In this document: positions 16,498 through 24,299 of the stretch, piece by piece
Position numbering within the stretch: position 1 is the first letter of the stretch
How the letters are laid out: the number at the start of each line of letters is the position of its first letter
Assembly: GCA_002350625.1 (NCBI GenBank)
Contig: DEFE01000004.1
Span: forward strand, 105,909-169,908
Length of the DNA stretch: 64,000 bases
DNA from: Lachnospiraceae bacterium UBA2860
GTDB taxonomy: Bacteria; Bacillota; Clostridia; Lachnospirales; Lachnospiraceae
Reading direction: 5' to 3'
Made by a program: the position numbers and the translations under genes
Notes under the pieces: generated by a model
What the model saw: the letters and a program-made list of their open reading frames with translations, nothing else
Databases searched by the model: none
Told to the model about the DNA's origin: nothing

Positions 16498-19497
16498 TCA
16501 CTTTACTTTTACTTTGAGCTGCGCATACAGGCCGTTCTGCGCGTACACGTATATCGTGCAGGTGCTATTTTTGACGCCCTTTATCACGCCCTTCTTGCTG
16601 ACGGTCGCCACAGTTTCATCGGAAGATTCATAGGCAAGTCCCCGGTGCCGCCTGACCTTCTTTGTCTTCGAGGCCGGCACGGCTTTGGCCTTGATCTTAT
16701 ATGTTTTTCCCTTCTTTAAGGTGACGGTCTTCTTGCCGGTGACCTTCACGGCCTTGTCGTTTCCGACCTTGCCGCCGGCTGTCGCGATGTGCAGTGTCTT
16801 CGACGTCGCGACGACTTTGCCGGCCCCGTCGACCGCCATCACCAGGTACTTATAGTAGGTCCCTTTCTTCAGCTTCTTCTGCGTCCACTTCAGCTTTCCG
16901 GTCTCACTGATCCTCTTGAATTTCTGCCCGCAGCGGTTTCCGTAGATCACGTATTTCTTTGCGCCGGGAGCTTTATTCCATTTGATCGTGATCGCTGAAT
17001 TCGTCGCCTTTGCCTGGCGCGCCTTAAGGAGCGAGAAGTTCGTGCCGATCACCGGGTCGTCGTTTCCGGCGCTCAAGGAAAGAATCGCCGTATTTGCGGC
17101 ATTTTCACTCGCGCCCGCACCGGCTGCACCGTTTTTGCCGTACGTTCCCGAGGGGTCATCCGCCTTCGTCCCGCCATCTGCCGGCACATCTTTGTCCGCC
17201 GGCTTTCCGGTGTTGCCCTGCGTGCCGTTTCCGGTACCGGCTCCCGTGCTTCCGTTCGTGTTGCCTCCCGTGTTACCTTCGGTCTTACCGCCTGTGTTTC
17301 CCGGCGTATTCTGCCCCGGGTCAATTGTCGGATCGGTCGGATTCGACGGATCGGTCGGGTTCGTCGGGTCAGTCGGGTTCGACGGATCGGTCGGGTTCGT
17401 CGGATCAGTCGGGTTCGACGGGTCGGTCGGGTTCGTCGGGTCGGTCGGGTTCGTCGGATCGGTCGGATTCGACGGGTCGGTCGGGTTCGACGGGTCCGTC
17501 GGGTCCGTCGGGTTCGTCGGATCGGTCGGGTCAGGGTCTGCGGTTCCGTAGGTCGCCGTGACCGTTGCGTCGTGGCCGGGCATCAGCGCTATGATGGTGA
17601 GGCCGGTAAGCGGCCCGGAGCTTTCGTCGAGCACGACACCCTCGCCCAGCGTCCAGCCTTTGAATACGCGGCCGCCCAGTCCTTCCGCAGCCGTGAGCGT
17701 CATCTTCTGTCCTTCCGTAAATTCCACGGAATTCACGGCCTCTTCGCCGCGGATCACGGTAAGTGTGTATTTCGTCGGACCTGGTACCGGATCTCCACTC
17801 TGTTCATAGAGCGCCTTGATCTCTGCATCGCTGTCCGGCATGACGATTTCGATCGGATTGCTCTCCGCCGTAAAGCCTTCCCGCGGCGCAAGTCCTTCGC
17901 TGAGCGTCCAGCCGGTAAACTGCAGTCCCTCCGAGCTTCGGTCCATAGCTGTCAGCTTATAGCCTGCGGTCCACTGGACGCTGACCGTTCCGGGGTCCTT
18001 ATCCGCTCCGGCGATATAATATGTCAGCGTATGCCGCACGCTCTCGTAATTTGACGTCGCCGTCAGATCGGCGTCAGGCATCAGGATCTTCGGCGCGAGG
18101 TCGGTTGCTGTTGTCCCGTCTGCAAACTCCACCTCTTGATCAAAAGTCCAGTTCACGAAGCGGAAGCCTTCCCGCGCCGGGGTTCCCGGCAGCGAAATGC
18201 TCGCGCCGGCAGGAATATTCGTATTCGGCGTCACCACGCCCTGCGTTCCGCCGACGATGCTTGTCAGAAACAGCGTGTGCTTCCCCGCTTCGGACTGTGT
18301 GCTCGCGTACTTGAGCGTGACGGTCACGTCCTCATCCGGCATGACGAATTTCAGGCGCTTGGAAGAAGCGTCAAGGGACGTCCCGTCGATCGGCTCGACG
18401 GCCGGCGTCACTTCCCAGCCCGTGAAGATATAGTTTTCAACATCCGGCGCCGTGACCTCCGCGGTCGTCCCGGCCTCATGCGTGTTTTCCTCTCTGTGGT
18501 CCAGGTAGACAAAGGTCAGCGCGCGCATCTCGCCCGGCACGGGCGTAGGCGTCGGGTCGTCGCCGCCCGCGACCGTAATCTTTGCTTCGACAGAAGTCGG
18601 CTTCGCCGGCATTTTCACTTTGATCGAAAGATCCGTCAGCGCGCCCTCGACGAGCTCGAGGCCGTCGCCGAGCGCCCAGGTGTCAAAAGTGACATTTTCT
18701 TTGGGCGTGTAGGTGAGCTCGATCACGGTTCCCGCCGCATACTCGCGGGTCTCGTCCTCTCCGTCCTTCTTGTTGATCCAGGTCAGCACATACTTCTCAG
18801 CCGGCGTCTCCGAAGCATCCCTGTAGACGGCTTCCGCCGTGAAATCGCGCGCCGGCATCCGCACGGTCACTTTGAGATCCTTTACGGTATTCTTTGTGAT
18901 TTCTATATCCGCAGGGAGAATCCAGCCGTCGAAGACGCGGCCTTCGGCCGGTTCCTTAGCTTCAAGCTCCAGCTCGGCGCCTGCTGTCGCCGTGGCCTGA
19001 TAGGTCGATGTGCCGTTCTTCACCGTCGCCGTGTACTGCTGCGGCGCTTCCTTCCCGCCGGTCACGGCGAAGGTTTTTCCCGCAAGCGCCGCCGTGTCCG
19101 CGGCTTCGTATACGGTGCTCCCGCCATCTGCATCCTTCAGCGTGATCTTCGTCAGCGTGTAGGTGCCGCTGTACCAGTCGCTGCTGACAGCATTGCCCTC
19201 TCCTGCGCTCAGCGGACTTGTGCCCGCTTCCAGATCGTAGAAAACGAACGACTTTGAGGCCGTCACCGCGCCCGCCTTTACGCTGAAGACCAGCGTTGCA
19301 CTGGAGACGTTTTCGGCAAGCGTGAGCTGAAACTCCGGCACGTCGCCGATCGTCAGGTTCTCCTTCACGACGGAAAAAGCCGTGATCGCAGCGGCGTCGG
19401 CTGCATAGACGGTCTGCGAAAATGCGGCTGCCGCCGGCCCGCTTGTCAGATACAGCGCGGCACTGAGCACCGCTGCCAGAATTTTCTTACTGTTCAT
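16498..19497 (-). CDS. Secreted InlB-repeat surface protein
   Basis: This 999-residue extracellular protein of unknown function starts with a signal peptide (MNSKKILAAVLSAALYLTSG..., cleavage near VYA). Residues about 150-660 hold roughly seven divergent InlB B-repeat-like modules, recognisable by FDGWILP, FDTWALGDG, FTGWEV, FVNWTFD, FTGWTLSEG and FKGWTLGEG, each ending in a VxMP strand. A Pro/Thr/Asp/Asn linker (about 660-730) and a Gly/Asn/Thr-rich spacer follow. The C-terminus has a fibronectin III-like module (ITIKWNKAPGAKKYVIYG) and a Big_2-like module (VTLKKGKTYKIKAKAVPASK). No LPxTG motif or SLH domain is visible, so the mode of surface retention is unclear; the Lys-rich C-terminal modules may bind the wall. 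Confidence 0.85.
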   Translation of the reverse strand: MNSKKILAAVLSAALYLTSGPAAAAFSQTVYAADAAAITAFSVVKENLTIGDVPEFQLTLAENVSSATLVFSVKAGAVTASKSFVFYDLEAGTSPLSAGEGNAVSSDWYSGTYTLTKITLKDADGGSTVYEAADTAALAGKTFAVTGGKEAPQQYTATVKNGTSTYQATATAGAELELEAKEPAEGRVFDGWILPADIEITKNTVKDLKVTVRMPARDFTAEAVYRDASETPAEKYVLTWINKKDGEDETREYAAGTVIELTYTPKENVTFDTWALGDGLELVEGALTDLSIKVKMPAKPTSVEAKITVAGGDDPTPTPVPGEMRALTFVYLDHREENTHEAGTTAEVTAPDVENYIFTGWEVTPAVEPIDGTSLDASSKRLKFVMPDEDVTVTLKYASTQSEAGKHTLFLTSIVGGTQGVVTPNTNIPAGASISLPGTPAREGFRFVNWTFDQEVEFADGTTATDLAPKILMPDADLTATSNYESVRHTLTYYIAGADKDPGTVSVQWTAGYKLTAMDRSSEGLQFTGWTLSEGLAPREGFTAESNPIEIVMPDSDAEIKALYEQSGDPVPGPTKYTLTVIRGEEAVNSVEFTEGQKMTLTAAEGLGGRVFKGWTLGEGVVLDESSGPLTGLTIIALMPGHDATVTATYGTADPDPTDPTNPTDPTDPSNPTDPSNPTDPTNPTDPTNPTDPSNPTDPTNPTDPSNPTDPTNPTDPSNPTDPTIDPGQNTPGNTGGKTEGNTGGNTNGSTGAGTGNGTQGNTGKPADKDVPADGGTKADDPSGTYGKNGAAGAGASENAANTAILSLSAGNDDPVIGTNFSLLKARQAKATNSAITIKWNKAPGAKKYVIYGNRCGQKFKRISETGKLKWTQKKLKKGTYYKYLVMAVDGAGKVVATSKTLHIATAGGKVGNDKAVKVTGKKTVTLKKGKTYKIKAKAVPASKTKKVRRHRGLAYESSDETVATVSKKGVIKGVKNSTCTIYVYAQNGLYAQLKVKVK
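17327..17532 (-). repeat. Tandem repeats encoding the Pro-Thr-Asp linker
   Basis: About a dozen 18-bp units, plus-strand form GGGTTCGTCGGATCGGTC, encode [T/S]NPTDP repeats. Single-base variants (Thr/Ser, GGG/GGA) alternate between units. Copy number is likely to vary between strains by slippage. Confidence 0.9.
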
Positions 19498-19601
19498 GTC
19501 TGTCTCCTCTTACTCTCCTGCAAGAACATTTCACGCGATTGAATCACTCACGAATCGCATTCTTTCCGGTGTACGATTTATCTTTGATCCCGGTCAGATC
19601 G

Positions 19602-20666
19602 TCACGCCGGGTTCTCAGTGATGATATCCCAGCCGTTATCATCGGTTTTCGCAAGCCACCATTCATAATTCTCATATGCGGTATTCGGCTCCAGCGCGTC
19701 AGAAGTGCTGGCGCCGGTCCTAAAATCACACAGGAATTCCGCAATCTCTGCGGCATCGGCGCCGTCACAAAGAGCGTTCAGCCGGGCGATGTTTTCTTCA
19801 TTGCACGCCGCATCTCCGGCATAGCGCAGGCTGTGAAGCTCGCAGCCTTCCCGGGAAGCAAAGCGGCATTTGATCTGTATTTCGGCTTCCTTCAGCTCCT
19901 CCGGAGAATACATCTCGGATGTCCCCTCATCAATCACAACCGCAGGGGCCCGGTAATTGCCGAGATACTCCTCCAGGGTAATATCCTCAGCCGTGATTTC
20001 CTTAGCCACATCAGGATCGCCCACGTATCGGATATGCCAGGGTTCATAAGCGAATCCCGTGATGTGTTCCCTGCCTTCCAGGCATCTCAGGATAAAGCCG
20101 TAATCTGCCAGTTTTGCATGGACACTCTCCCAGAGACCAAGATATTCATCCTTTGTCATGTCCTCGTTCAGATACACATCCGTATATGTGCCGTCATCCG
20201 CTTTGATTCTGAAGTAAAGGTCGAGCGCCAGTCCCGTGTGATGTTCCGAACAGCCGGGAGGCGCCACGATCTTCGCAGCATAATCAGCGCCGTAAGTCGC
20301 TGTGAAGTCATCCATGATTTTCTGCTGGCTTTCCACGCTTCGGAAGCCGTTATCCAGTTCGAGATAAATCCCGCTGTTTTTTTCCAGATCCTCTTTCAGC
20401 TGCAGATAAGCATTGTATGTGTTCTTCTCTGCCACGACCTCATCGCCCAGAGTGTTCGTTGATGTTACGGTATCAAGCATCTCTTCCCAGCCGTCGGGAA
20501 GGGGATGAAGCTTATTTACGAGGACGAGATAGTCTATGCCGCCGGTCTTCCCGGCAGGTGTTTCCGCCAGGGATTCCGCTTTCTCATCTGCCCCGAAAAC
20601 CGGCAGCGTCATCGCCATGCAGGCTGCCAGAAAAAGAAAAAACAGGGTTTTGGTTTTCGCCTTCAT
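19602..20666 (-). CDS. Secreted D-alanyl-D-alanine carboxypeptidase, VanY type (M15B)
   Basis: This enzyme trims peptidoglycan stem peptides outside the cell. A signal peptide (MKAKTKTLFFLFLAACMAMT) is followed by the VanY fold: SEHHTGLALDL at 140-150 matches the SxHxxGxAxD zinc motif (His142, Asp149), and EPWHIRYVG at 198-206 supplies Glu198 and the third zinc ligand His201. About 110 extra residues after the catalytic domain, rich in acidic residues and cysteine (EGCELHSLRYAG, NALCDG, FLCDF), are not part of the core family and of unknown role. It is transcribed alone, downstream of the small region holding the hsp20 terminator. Confidence 0.92.
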   Translation of the reverse strand: MKAKTKTLFFLFLAACMAMTLPVFGADEKAESLAETPAGKTGGIDYLVLVNKLHPLPDGWEEMLDTVTSTNTLGDEVVAEKNTYNAYLQLKEDLEKNSGIYLELDNGFRSVESQQKIMDDFTATYGADYAAKIVAPPGCSEHHTGLALDLYFRIKADDGTYTDVYLNEDMTKDEYLGLWESVHAKLADYGFILRCLEGREHITGFAYEPWHIRYVGDPDVAKEITAEDITLEEYLGNYRAPAVVIDEGTSEMYSPEELKEAEIQIKCRFASREGCELHSLRYAGDAACNEENIARLNALCDGADAAEIAEFLCDFRTGASTSDALEPNTAYENYEWWLAKTDDNGWDIITENPA

Positions 20667-20840
20667 ACGAATATCCTCCTCTTATCCTGCCATTATTATA
20701 GTCCAGGTTTCCGTCTCTTGCATAGAATTTGCTGTAAATACGGCTCCTGCAGACCTTTTTTCGGGGATGTCACGGGCCGGATGCACATCTTTTATGATGA
20801 CGGCACTGCTCATCGGCAGCGTCTTCTCCTTAAGATCAGC

Positions 20841-20870
20841 AAAAAAAAGCCGCCCCGCATGCGGGGCGGC
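20841..20870 (-). terminator. Terminator of hsp20
   Basis: A perfect palindrome GCCGCCCCGC-AT-GCGGGGCGGC (20849-20870) is followed on the minus strand by eight U. It starts 16 bases after the hsp20 stop. The region 20667-20840 holds no recognisable gene and probably contains the promoter of the downstream VanY-like gene. Confidence 0.95.
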
Positions 20871-20885
20871 CTCAAGTGTCAGCCG

Positions 20886-21329
20886 TTATTCAATCATGAT
20901 GTTTCTGGCTGTCTCAATTTCCGGCTTGTATTCGACTCTCGGTACGCAGATCGCGAGGACGCCATTTTCGAATTTGGCCTTGATGTCCTCCTGCTTGACG
21001 TCTGTGCCGACGTAGAAGGATCTTGTGAGCGTGCCGACGAATCTCTCGCGGCGGATGTAGCGGTAATCTGTGCCTTCTTCTTCCTGCTTCTCCTCGCGCT
21101 TCGCCTCGATGGTGAGGTAGCCTTCCTTGAGAGATGCTGTGACGTCATCCTTCTTGTAGCCCGGAAGCTCAAGGTCGAGTTCATAGTGATCTTTATACTC
21201 CCGGATGTCCGCGCTCATGATGCTGCTGCCGGATGTGTGGAACATCGACGGTGTGCGGTCGCGTGTGCCGCTCATACTATTGAAAAACTCATTCACAAAA
21301 TTGTCTGTAAAAAGGCTCGGTACTAACAT
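20886..21329 (-). CDS. Small heat-shock protein, Hsp20 family
   Basis: This ATP-independent holdase binds unfolding proteins. The 147-residue protein has a short N-terminal arm (MLVPSLFTDNFVNEFF), an alpha-crystallin domain (ADIREYKDHYELDLELPGYK through FENGVLAICVPR) and a short tail with PRVEYKPEIET. The A-x-x-x-NGVL motif of the family is present as KFENGVLAI. AGGAGG lies eight bases from the ATG. It is monocistronic, with a consensus promoter overlapped by a CIRCE element, so HrcA repression and heat induction are expected. Confidence 0.96.
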   Translation of the reverse strand: MLVPSLFTDNFVNEFFNSMSGTRDRTPSMFHTSGSSIMSADIREYKDHYELDLELPGYKKDDVTASLKEGYLTIEAKREEKQEEEGTDYRYIRRERFVGTLTRSFYVGTDVKQEDIKAKFENGVLAICVPRVEYKPEIETARNIMIE

Positions 21330-21403
21330 CTTCCATTCCTCCTTTATGTTTTGTTCTCAGGAATCTATCTATGATCAAAACCCTTATCGGATTCACTGGA
21401 ACC

Positions 21404-21446
21404 GTTATACCACTCGTTGTTAGCACTGTCAAGAGGTGAGTGCTAA
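21404..21446 (-). promoter_or_regulatory. CIRCE operator overlapping the hsp20 promoter
   Basis: TTAGCACTG (21420-21428), nine bases, GAGTGCTAA (21438-21446) is the HrcA-binding CIRCE inverted repeat with one mismatch from the TTAGCACTC-N9-GAGTGCTAA consensus. On the minus strand TTGACA (21427-21432) lies within it, followed after 17 bases by TATAAC (21404-21409), so HrcA would cover the -35 box. Confidence 0.95.
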
Positions 21447-21465
21447 AAACTTTATAAACTTTGCT

Positions 21466-22599
21466 TTACATCATGCCGCCGATAAGTTCCACGATGATGA
21501 CGATGAGCGCCAGCGCGACGGGATAGGTCGCCGCGTAGGAGGAGGTCACGTCGTCCGTGCCGGTCGAGGAGATGAGCGTGCCAAGCGCCGGCGTGCTGGT
21601 CATGCCGCCGCAGATCGAGCCGAGCGCGTCGAGGATGTTCAGCTTGAAAACGAACTTCGCAACGAGATAACCGACCGCGAGAGGCACGATCGCCATGAAG
21701 GCGCCGTGCACGAAGAGGATCGGGCCGTTTGCCATGAGGGTCTCCACGAAGCCCTCGCCGGCGTGCGTGCCGGCGCCGGCCAGGAACAGCGCGAGGCCGA
21801 GTTCACGCATCGTGACAAGTGTGCCGTTTTTGATCCGCAGATCGAAGATGCCGGCCGTCTTCGCGTGGCCGATCAGGAGGCCTGCCAGCAGCGGTCCCCC
21901 GCTCGTGCCGAGCGCGAAGTGTCCGCCCCCGGGAAGCGGAACGCTGATCTTGCCGATGAGAACGCCGATCGCGATTGCGATCGAGAAGGAGAACAGGCCG
22001 TAGCTGTCGAAGCAGATCAGGTTCTCGCTGATGAGCTTTCCCTGCTTTCTTTCCCCGGCGCGGAGCTTTGCCTTCTCCTCCTCCATGTTGACGTGAAGGA
22101 TGCGGGGAATGGCCTGGACAAAGAGCACGACGGAGATGACGCCGAAGGGATAGGCGATGCCGTAGCCGACGGAAACCAGGTCGGAGCCCGTCGCTTCGAT
22201 ACCGGCCGCAAGGCCCGGCGTCGTCGTGAGCGCGCCGGCCAGAAGGCCGAGGGACAGGTCCACGGGAATGTTCGTGAAGCGGATGACCGCGAGGCACACA
22301 AGCGCGCCCGACAGGATAATGGCAATGCCGATCACGACGTAGGCGCGCGCTTTTCCCTTGAAGTTTTCAAAAAAGCCCGGGCCCGCGATGAAGCCGACCG
22401 CCGTGACGAAGGCGGCCAGGCCGATATTCTGTACGATCGACGGCACCTCATACCCGAAGTGACCAAACACGAGCGCCACGATCAGGATCCCCGCCGCGCC
22501 GAGACTGATGCCGCTCACGCGGATCCGTCCGAGCGCATAGCCGAGGGCCATGATCAGAAACAGTAACAGCAGCGGATTGTCCGTCAGAAGCTTTGCCAT
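21466..22599 (-). CDS. AspT/YidE-type transporter lacking TrkA_C domains
   Basis: This is a membrane transporter of the aspartate-alanine exchanger (AAEx) family. The two membrane halves with the glycine-rich segments ALTTTPGLAAG (first half) and GSICGGMTSTPALGTL (second half) are characteristic, giving about ten to eleven hydrophobic segments. The usual family member is about 550 residues with two cytosolic TrkA_C domains in the centre; here the protein is 377 residues and only a short charged loop (NMEEEKAKLRAGERKQGK) stands in their place. The substrate is unknown. The ATG has GGAGAAG upstream. It follows nagB and ends 20 bp before the CIRCE element. Confidence 0.82.
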   Translation of the reverse strand: MAKLLTDNPLLLLFLIMALGYALGRIRVSGISLGAAGILIVALVFGHFGYEVPSIVQNIGLAAFVTAVGFIAGPGFFENFKGKARAYVVIGIAIILSGALVCLAVIRFTNIPVDLSLGLLAGALTTTPGLAAGIEATGSDLVSVGYGIAYPFGVISVVLFVQAIPRILHVNMEEEKAKLRAGERKQGKLISENLICFDSYGLFSFSIAIAIGVLIGKISVPLPGGGHFALGTSGGPLLAGLLIGHAKTAGIFDLRIKNGTLVTMRELGLALFLAGAGTHAGEGFVETLMANGPILFVHGAFMAIVPLAVGYLVAKFVFKLNILDALGSICGGMTSTPALGTLISSTGTDDVTSSYAATYPVALALIVIIVELIGGMM

Positions 22600-22620
22600 A
22601 AGGGTTTCTTCTCCTTTTTC

Positions 22621-22650
22621 AAAACAGGCAGGCGTATCTGATCGCCTGCC
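22621..22650 (-). terminator. Hairpin between nagB and the transporter gene
   Basis: GGCAGGCG (22627-22634) pairs with CGCCTGCC (22643-22650) around 8 bases, followed on the minus strand by TGTTTT. It is a moderate terminator that may allow read-through into the transporter gene. Confidence 0.6.
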
Positions 22651-22697
22651 CGTTCCGTGTCATCTTGCTTTTTCCTCCTTAAGAGGACTTTTGAGGA

Positions 22698-23489
22698 TTA
22701 CAGTCTTTCCTTCTTCTCGATGTCGAGGAAGTACTTGTAGGTATCCACCATGAGCTCGCCGCAGGCTTCCTCGTCGCAGGCGATGATCGCCGCGTTGTGC
22801 AGCTGCAGGGCGGAGCAGGTCCACCGCTGGCTCACGCCGCCTTCGACGGTCGCCGCGAGCGCGCGTGCCTTGTTGTGGCCGGAGATGAGCACGAGGACCT
22901 CTTTGGAATCCGTCACGGTGCCGATGCCGACGGACAGTGCCTGCGCGGGAACCTTCTCGGGGTCATTTCCGAAGAAACGGGAATTGACGATGCGCGTATC
23001 TGTCGTCAGGTCGCGCACGCCCGTGCGGGATGCGAGCGAGGTATAGGGCTCGTTGAAGGCCAGGTGGCCGTCCACGCCGATGCCGCCCATGAACAGGTCG
23101 ATGCCGCCGTAGGAAGCGATCTTCTCCTCATAGCGCGCGCACTCCCCTTCCGGGTCGTCCGTCATGCCGTTCAGGATGTTGATGTTTTCCGGCTTCATGT
23201 CCACCAGGTGATCGAACAGATACTCGTGCATGAAGTACCAGTAGCTCTGATCATGCTCGCGGGGCAGGCCCAGATATTCGTCCATGTTGAAGGTCACGAC
23301 ATTTGCGAAGGAGACCTTGCCGGCCTTGTTCATCTCTACAAGCTCCTTGTAGACGCCGATCGGCGAAGAGCCTGTCGGAAGGCCGAGCACAAAGGGTCTT
23401 TCCTCCTTGTGCGCATTGATTTTCCCGGCGATATAGTTCGCCGCCCACTTGCACATCTTGTCGTAATTGTCCTGAATCACTACTCTCAT
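22698..23489 (-). CDS. nagB: Glucosamine-6-phosphate deaminase NagB
   Basis: This enzyme interconverts glucosamine-6-phosphate and fructose-6-phosphate plus ammonia in the cytosol. Diagnostic motifs are LGLPTGSSPIGVYKEL (phosphate binding), VVTFNMDEYLGL (catalytic Asp) and GGIGVDGHLAFNEP (active-site His). The length of 263 residues equals the family norm. There is no glutaminase domain, so it is not glmS. No nagA is adjacent. It has its own promoter about 220 bp upstream and a leader of about 210 bases that matches the glmS ribozyme, a control element normally found before glmS. This raises the possibility that the enzyme works in the synthetic direction here. AAGGA lies eight bases before the ATG. 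Confidence 0.96.
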   Translation of the reverse strand: MRVVIQDNYDKMCKWAANYIAGKINAHKEERPFVLGLPTGSSPIGVYKELVEMNKAGKVSFANVVTFNMDEYLGLPREHDQSYWYFMHEYLFDHLVDMKPENINILNGMTDDPEGECARYEEKIASYGGIDLFMGGIGVDGHLAFNEPYTSLASRTGVRDLTTDTRIVNSRFFGNDPEKVPAQALSVGIGTVTDSKEVLVLISGHNKARALAATVEGGVSQRWTCSALQLHNAAIIACDEEACGELMVDTYKYFLDIEKKERL

Positions 23490-23529
23490 ATATGTATTCC
23501 TTCTTTATCTTCTCTGTCTTATTCTTCGC

Positions 23530-23662
23530 GTGCTGGGAGAACCTCTGTTACAGGTCAGATTCTGCTTTTTGCTTTCTCCCTTTCGGGGCACCTCTCCGTG
23601 ACAGCATCCGCCGAATGTTTCGATCACTGCCACCCTCGTCAATCATCTCTGATCCCGGCGCT
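23530..23662 (-). ncRNA. glmS-type self-cleaving ribozyme in the nagB leader
   Basis: On the minus strand the leader reads TTA|GCGCC, a short P1 (GATCA/TGATT), then GACGAGGGTGGCAG, ATCGAA, TTCGGCGGATGCTGTC. These are the conserved core blocks of the Bacillus subtilis glmS ribozyme in the same order and spacing. The predicted cut is between A23662 and G23661. The P3 stem is GGCAG/CTGTC (23627-23631 with 23600-23604) where B. subtilis has GGAGG/CCTCC, so pairing is kept with different bases. Downstream, CCCCGAAAGGGAGAA pairs its last seven bases with TTCTCCC (23574-23580 with 23535-23541), matching the P4 domain. Recognition is from memory of the family, not from a search. Confidence 0.9.
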
Positions 23663-23706
23663 AACGGCGCGCCTTTCCTCCTCTAAGGCGGAGCCGTTTC
23701 TCATCT

Positions 23707-23735
23707 ATTTAAATGCGAAACGTGCCGCCTGTCAA
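23707..23735 (-). promoter_or_regulatory. Promoter of nagB
   Basis: A perfect TTGACA (23730-23735, minus strand) is followed after 17 bases by TTAAAT (23707-23712). The start point near 23700 leaves about 40 bases before the predicted ribozyme cleavage site. Confidence 0.8.
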
Positions 23736-23760
23736 GAAAAATCCGCCGCGGGCCCTGTCT

Positions 23761-24207
23761 TCAGAGATCGTCGGAGTCGAGAACGATGGTGAAGGGGCCG
23801 TCGTTCGTGAGCGTCACCTTCATGTCCGCGCCGAACTCCCCGTGCTCGACACACGGCACCGTCTCGCGGCATTTTTTCAGCACGTACTCATAGAGATCGT
23901 TTGCCATCTGCGGCGGGCCTGCCTTGATGAAGCTGGGGCGGTTTCCGCGCGAGCAGTCCGCGTATAGCGTAAACTGCGAGACGATGAGCAGGGAGCCGCC
24001 GATGTCGGCGAGCGAGCGGTTGGTCTTGCCATTTTCGTCGGGGAAGATGCGCAGGGCGAGCATCTTCTTCACCATCTTGTCGGCGACGGCCTCCGTGTCC
24101 GTGCCGTTCACGCCGAGCAGCACCATCATGCCGGGGCCGATCTCGCCGGCGGTCCGGCCGTCGATCTTGACGTCTGCGCGGGAGACGACCTGAATCACTA
24201 ATCGCAT
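23761..24207 (-). CDS. dtd: D-aminoacyl-tRNA deacylase Dtd
   Basis: This enzyme hydrolyses D-amino acids mischarged on tRNA. The sequence MRLVIQVVSRADVKI, the active-site SQFTLYADCSRGNRPSF segment and the C-terminal VTLTNDGPFTIVLDS with the Gly-cis-Pro-type NDGPFT motif are all typical. The length of 148 residues is normal. AAAGGAG lies eight bases upstream of the ATG. It stands alone between the GH5 gene (divergent) and the nagB promoter. Confidence 0.96.
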   Translation of the reverse strand: MRLVIQVVSRADVKIDGRTAGEIGPGMMVLLGVNGTDTEAVADKMVKKMLALRIFPDENGKTNRSLADIGGSLLIVSQFTLYADCSRGNRPSFIKAGPPQMANDLYEYVLKKCRETVPCVEHGEFGADMKVTLTNDGPFTIVLDSDDL

Positions 24208-24244
24208 AAGTTTAACTCCTTTTTTATATGATATACTGTTTTTT

Positions 24245-24271
24245 ATGACAAGGGGTCTGACCCCTTGTCAT
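24245..24271. repeat. 27-bp palindromic element, copy 1
   Basis: ATGACAAGGGGTC, a single T, then GACCCCTTGTCAT form a perfect inverted repeat. It differs by one base from the element at 49894-49920. It lies between the divergent dtd and GH5 starts, in the leader of the latter. The GGGGTCtGACCCC core resembles REP-like elements mobilised by RAYT transposases in other bacteria, an inference only. Confidence 0.75.
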
Positions 24272-24299
24272 GAAATCCCCTCTTAAGGAGGTTCCTGCC

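Noticed and set aside
19538..19561. GCGATT/AATCGC inverted repeat between the surface protein and VanY-like genes
   Set aside because: The six-base arms with a 12-base loop and no U-run could arise by chance; no function is supported.
23490..23710. T-box, lysine, cobalamin or glycine riboswitch in the nagB leader
   Set aside because: GGGTGGCA looks like a T-box fragment but the antiterminator and specifier parts are missing, and the whole leader fits the glmS ribozyme core much better.
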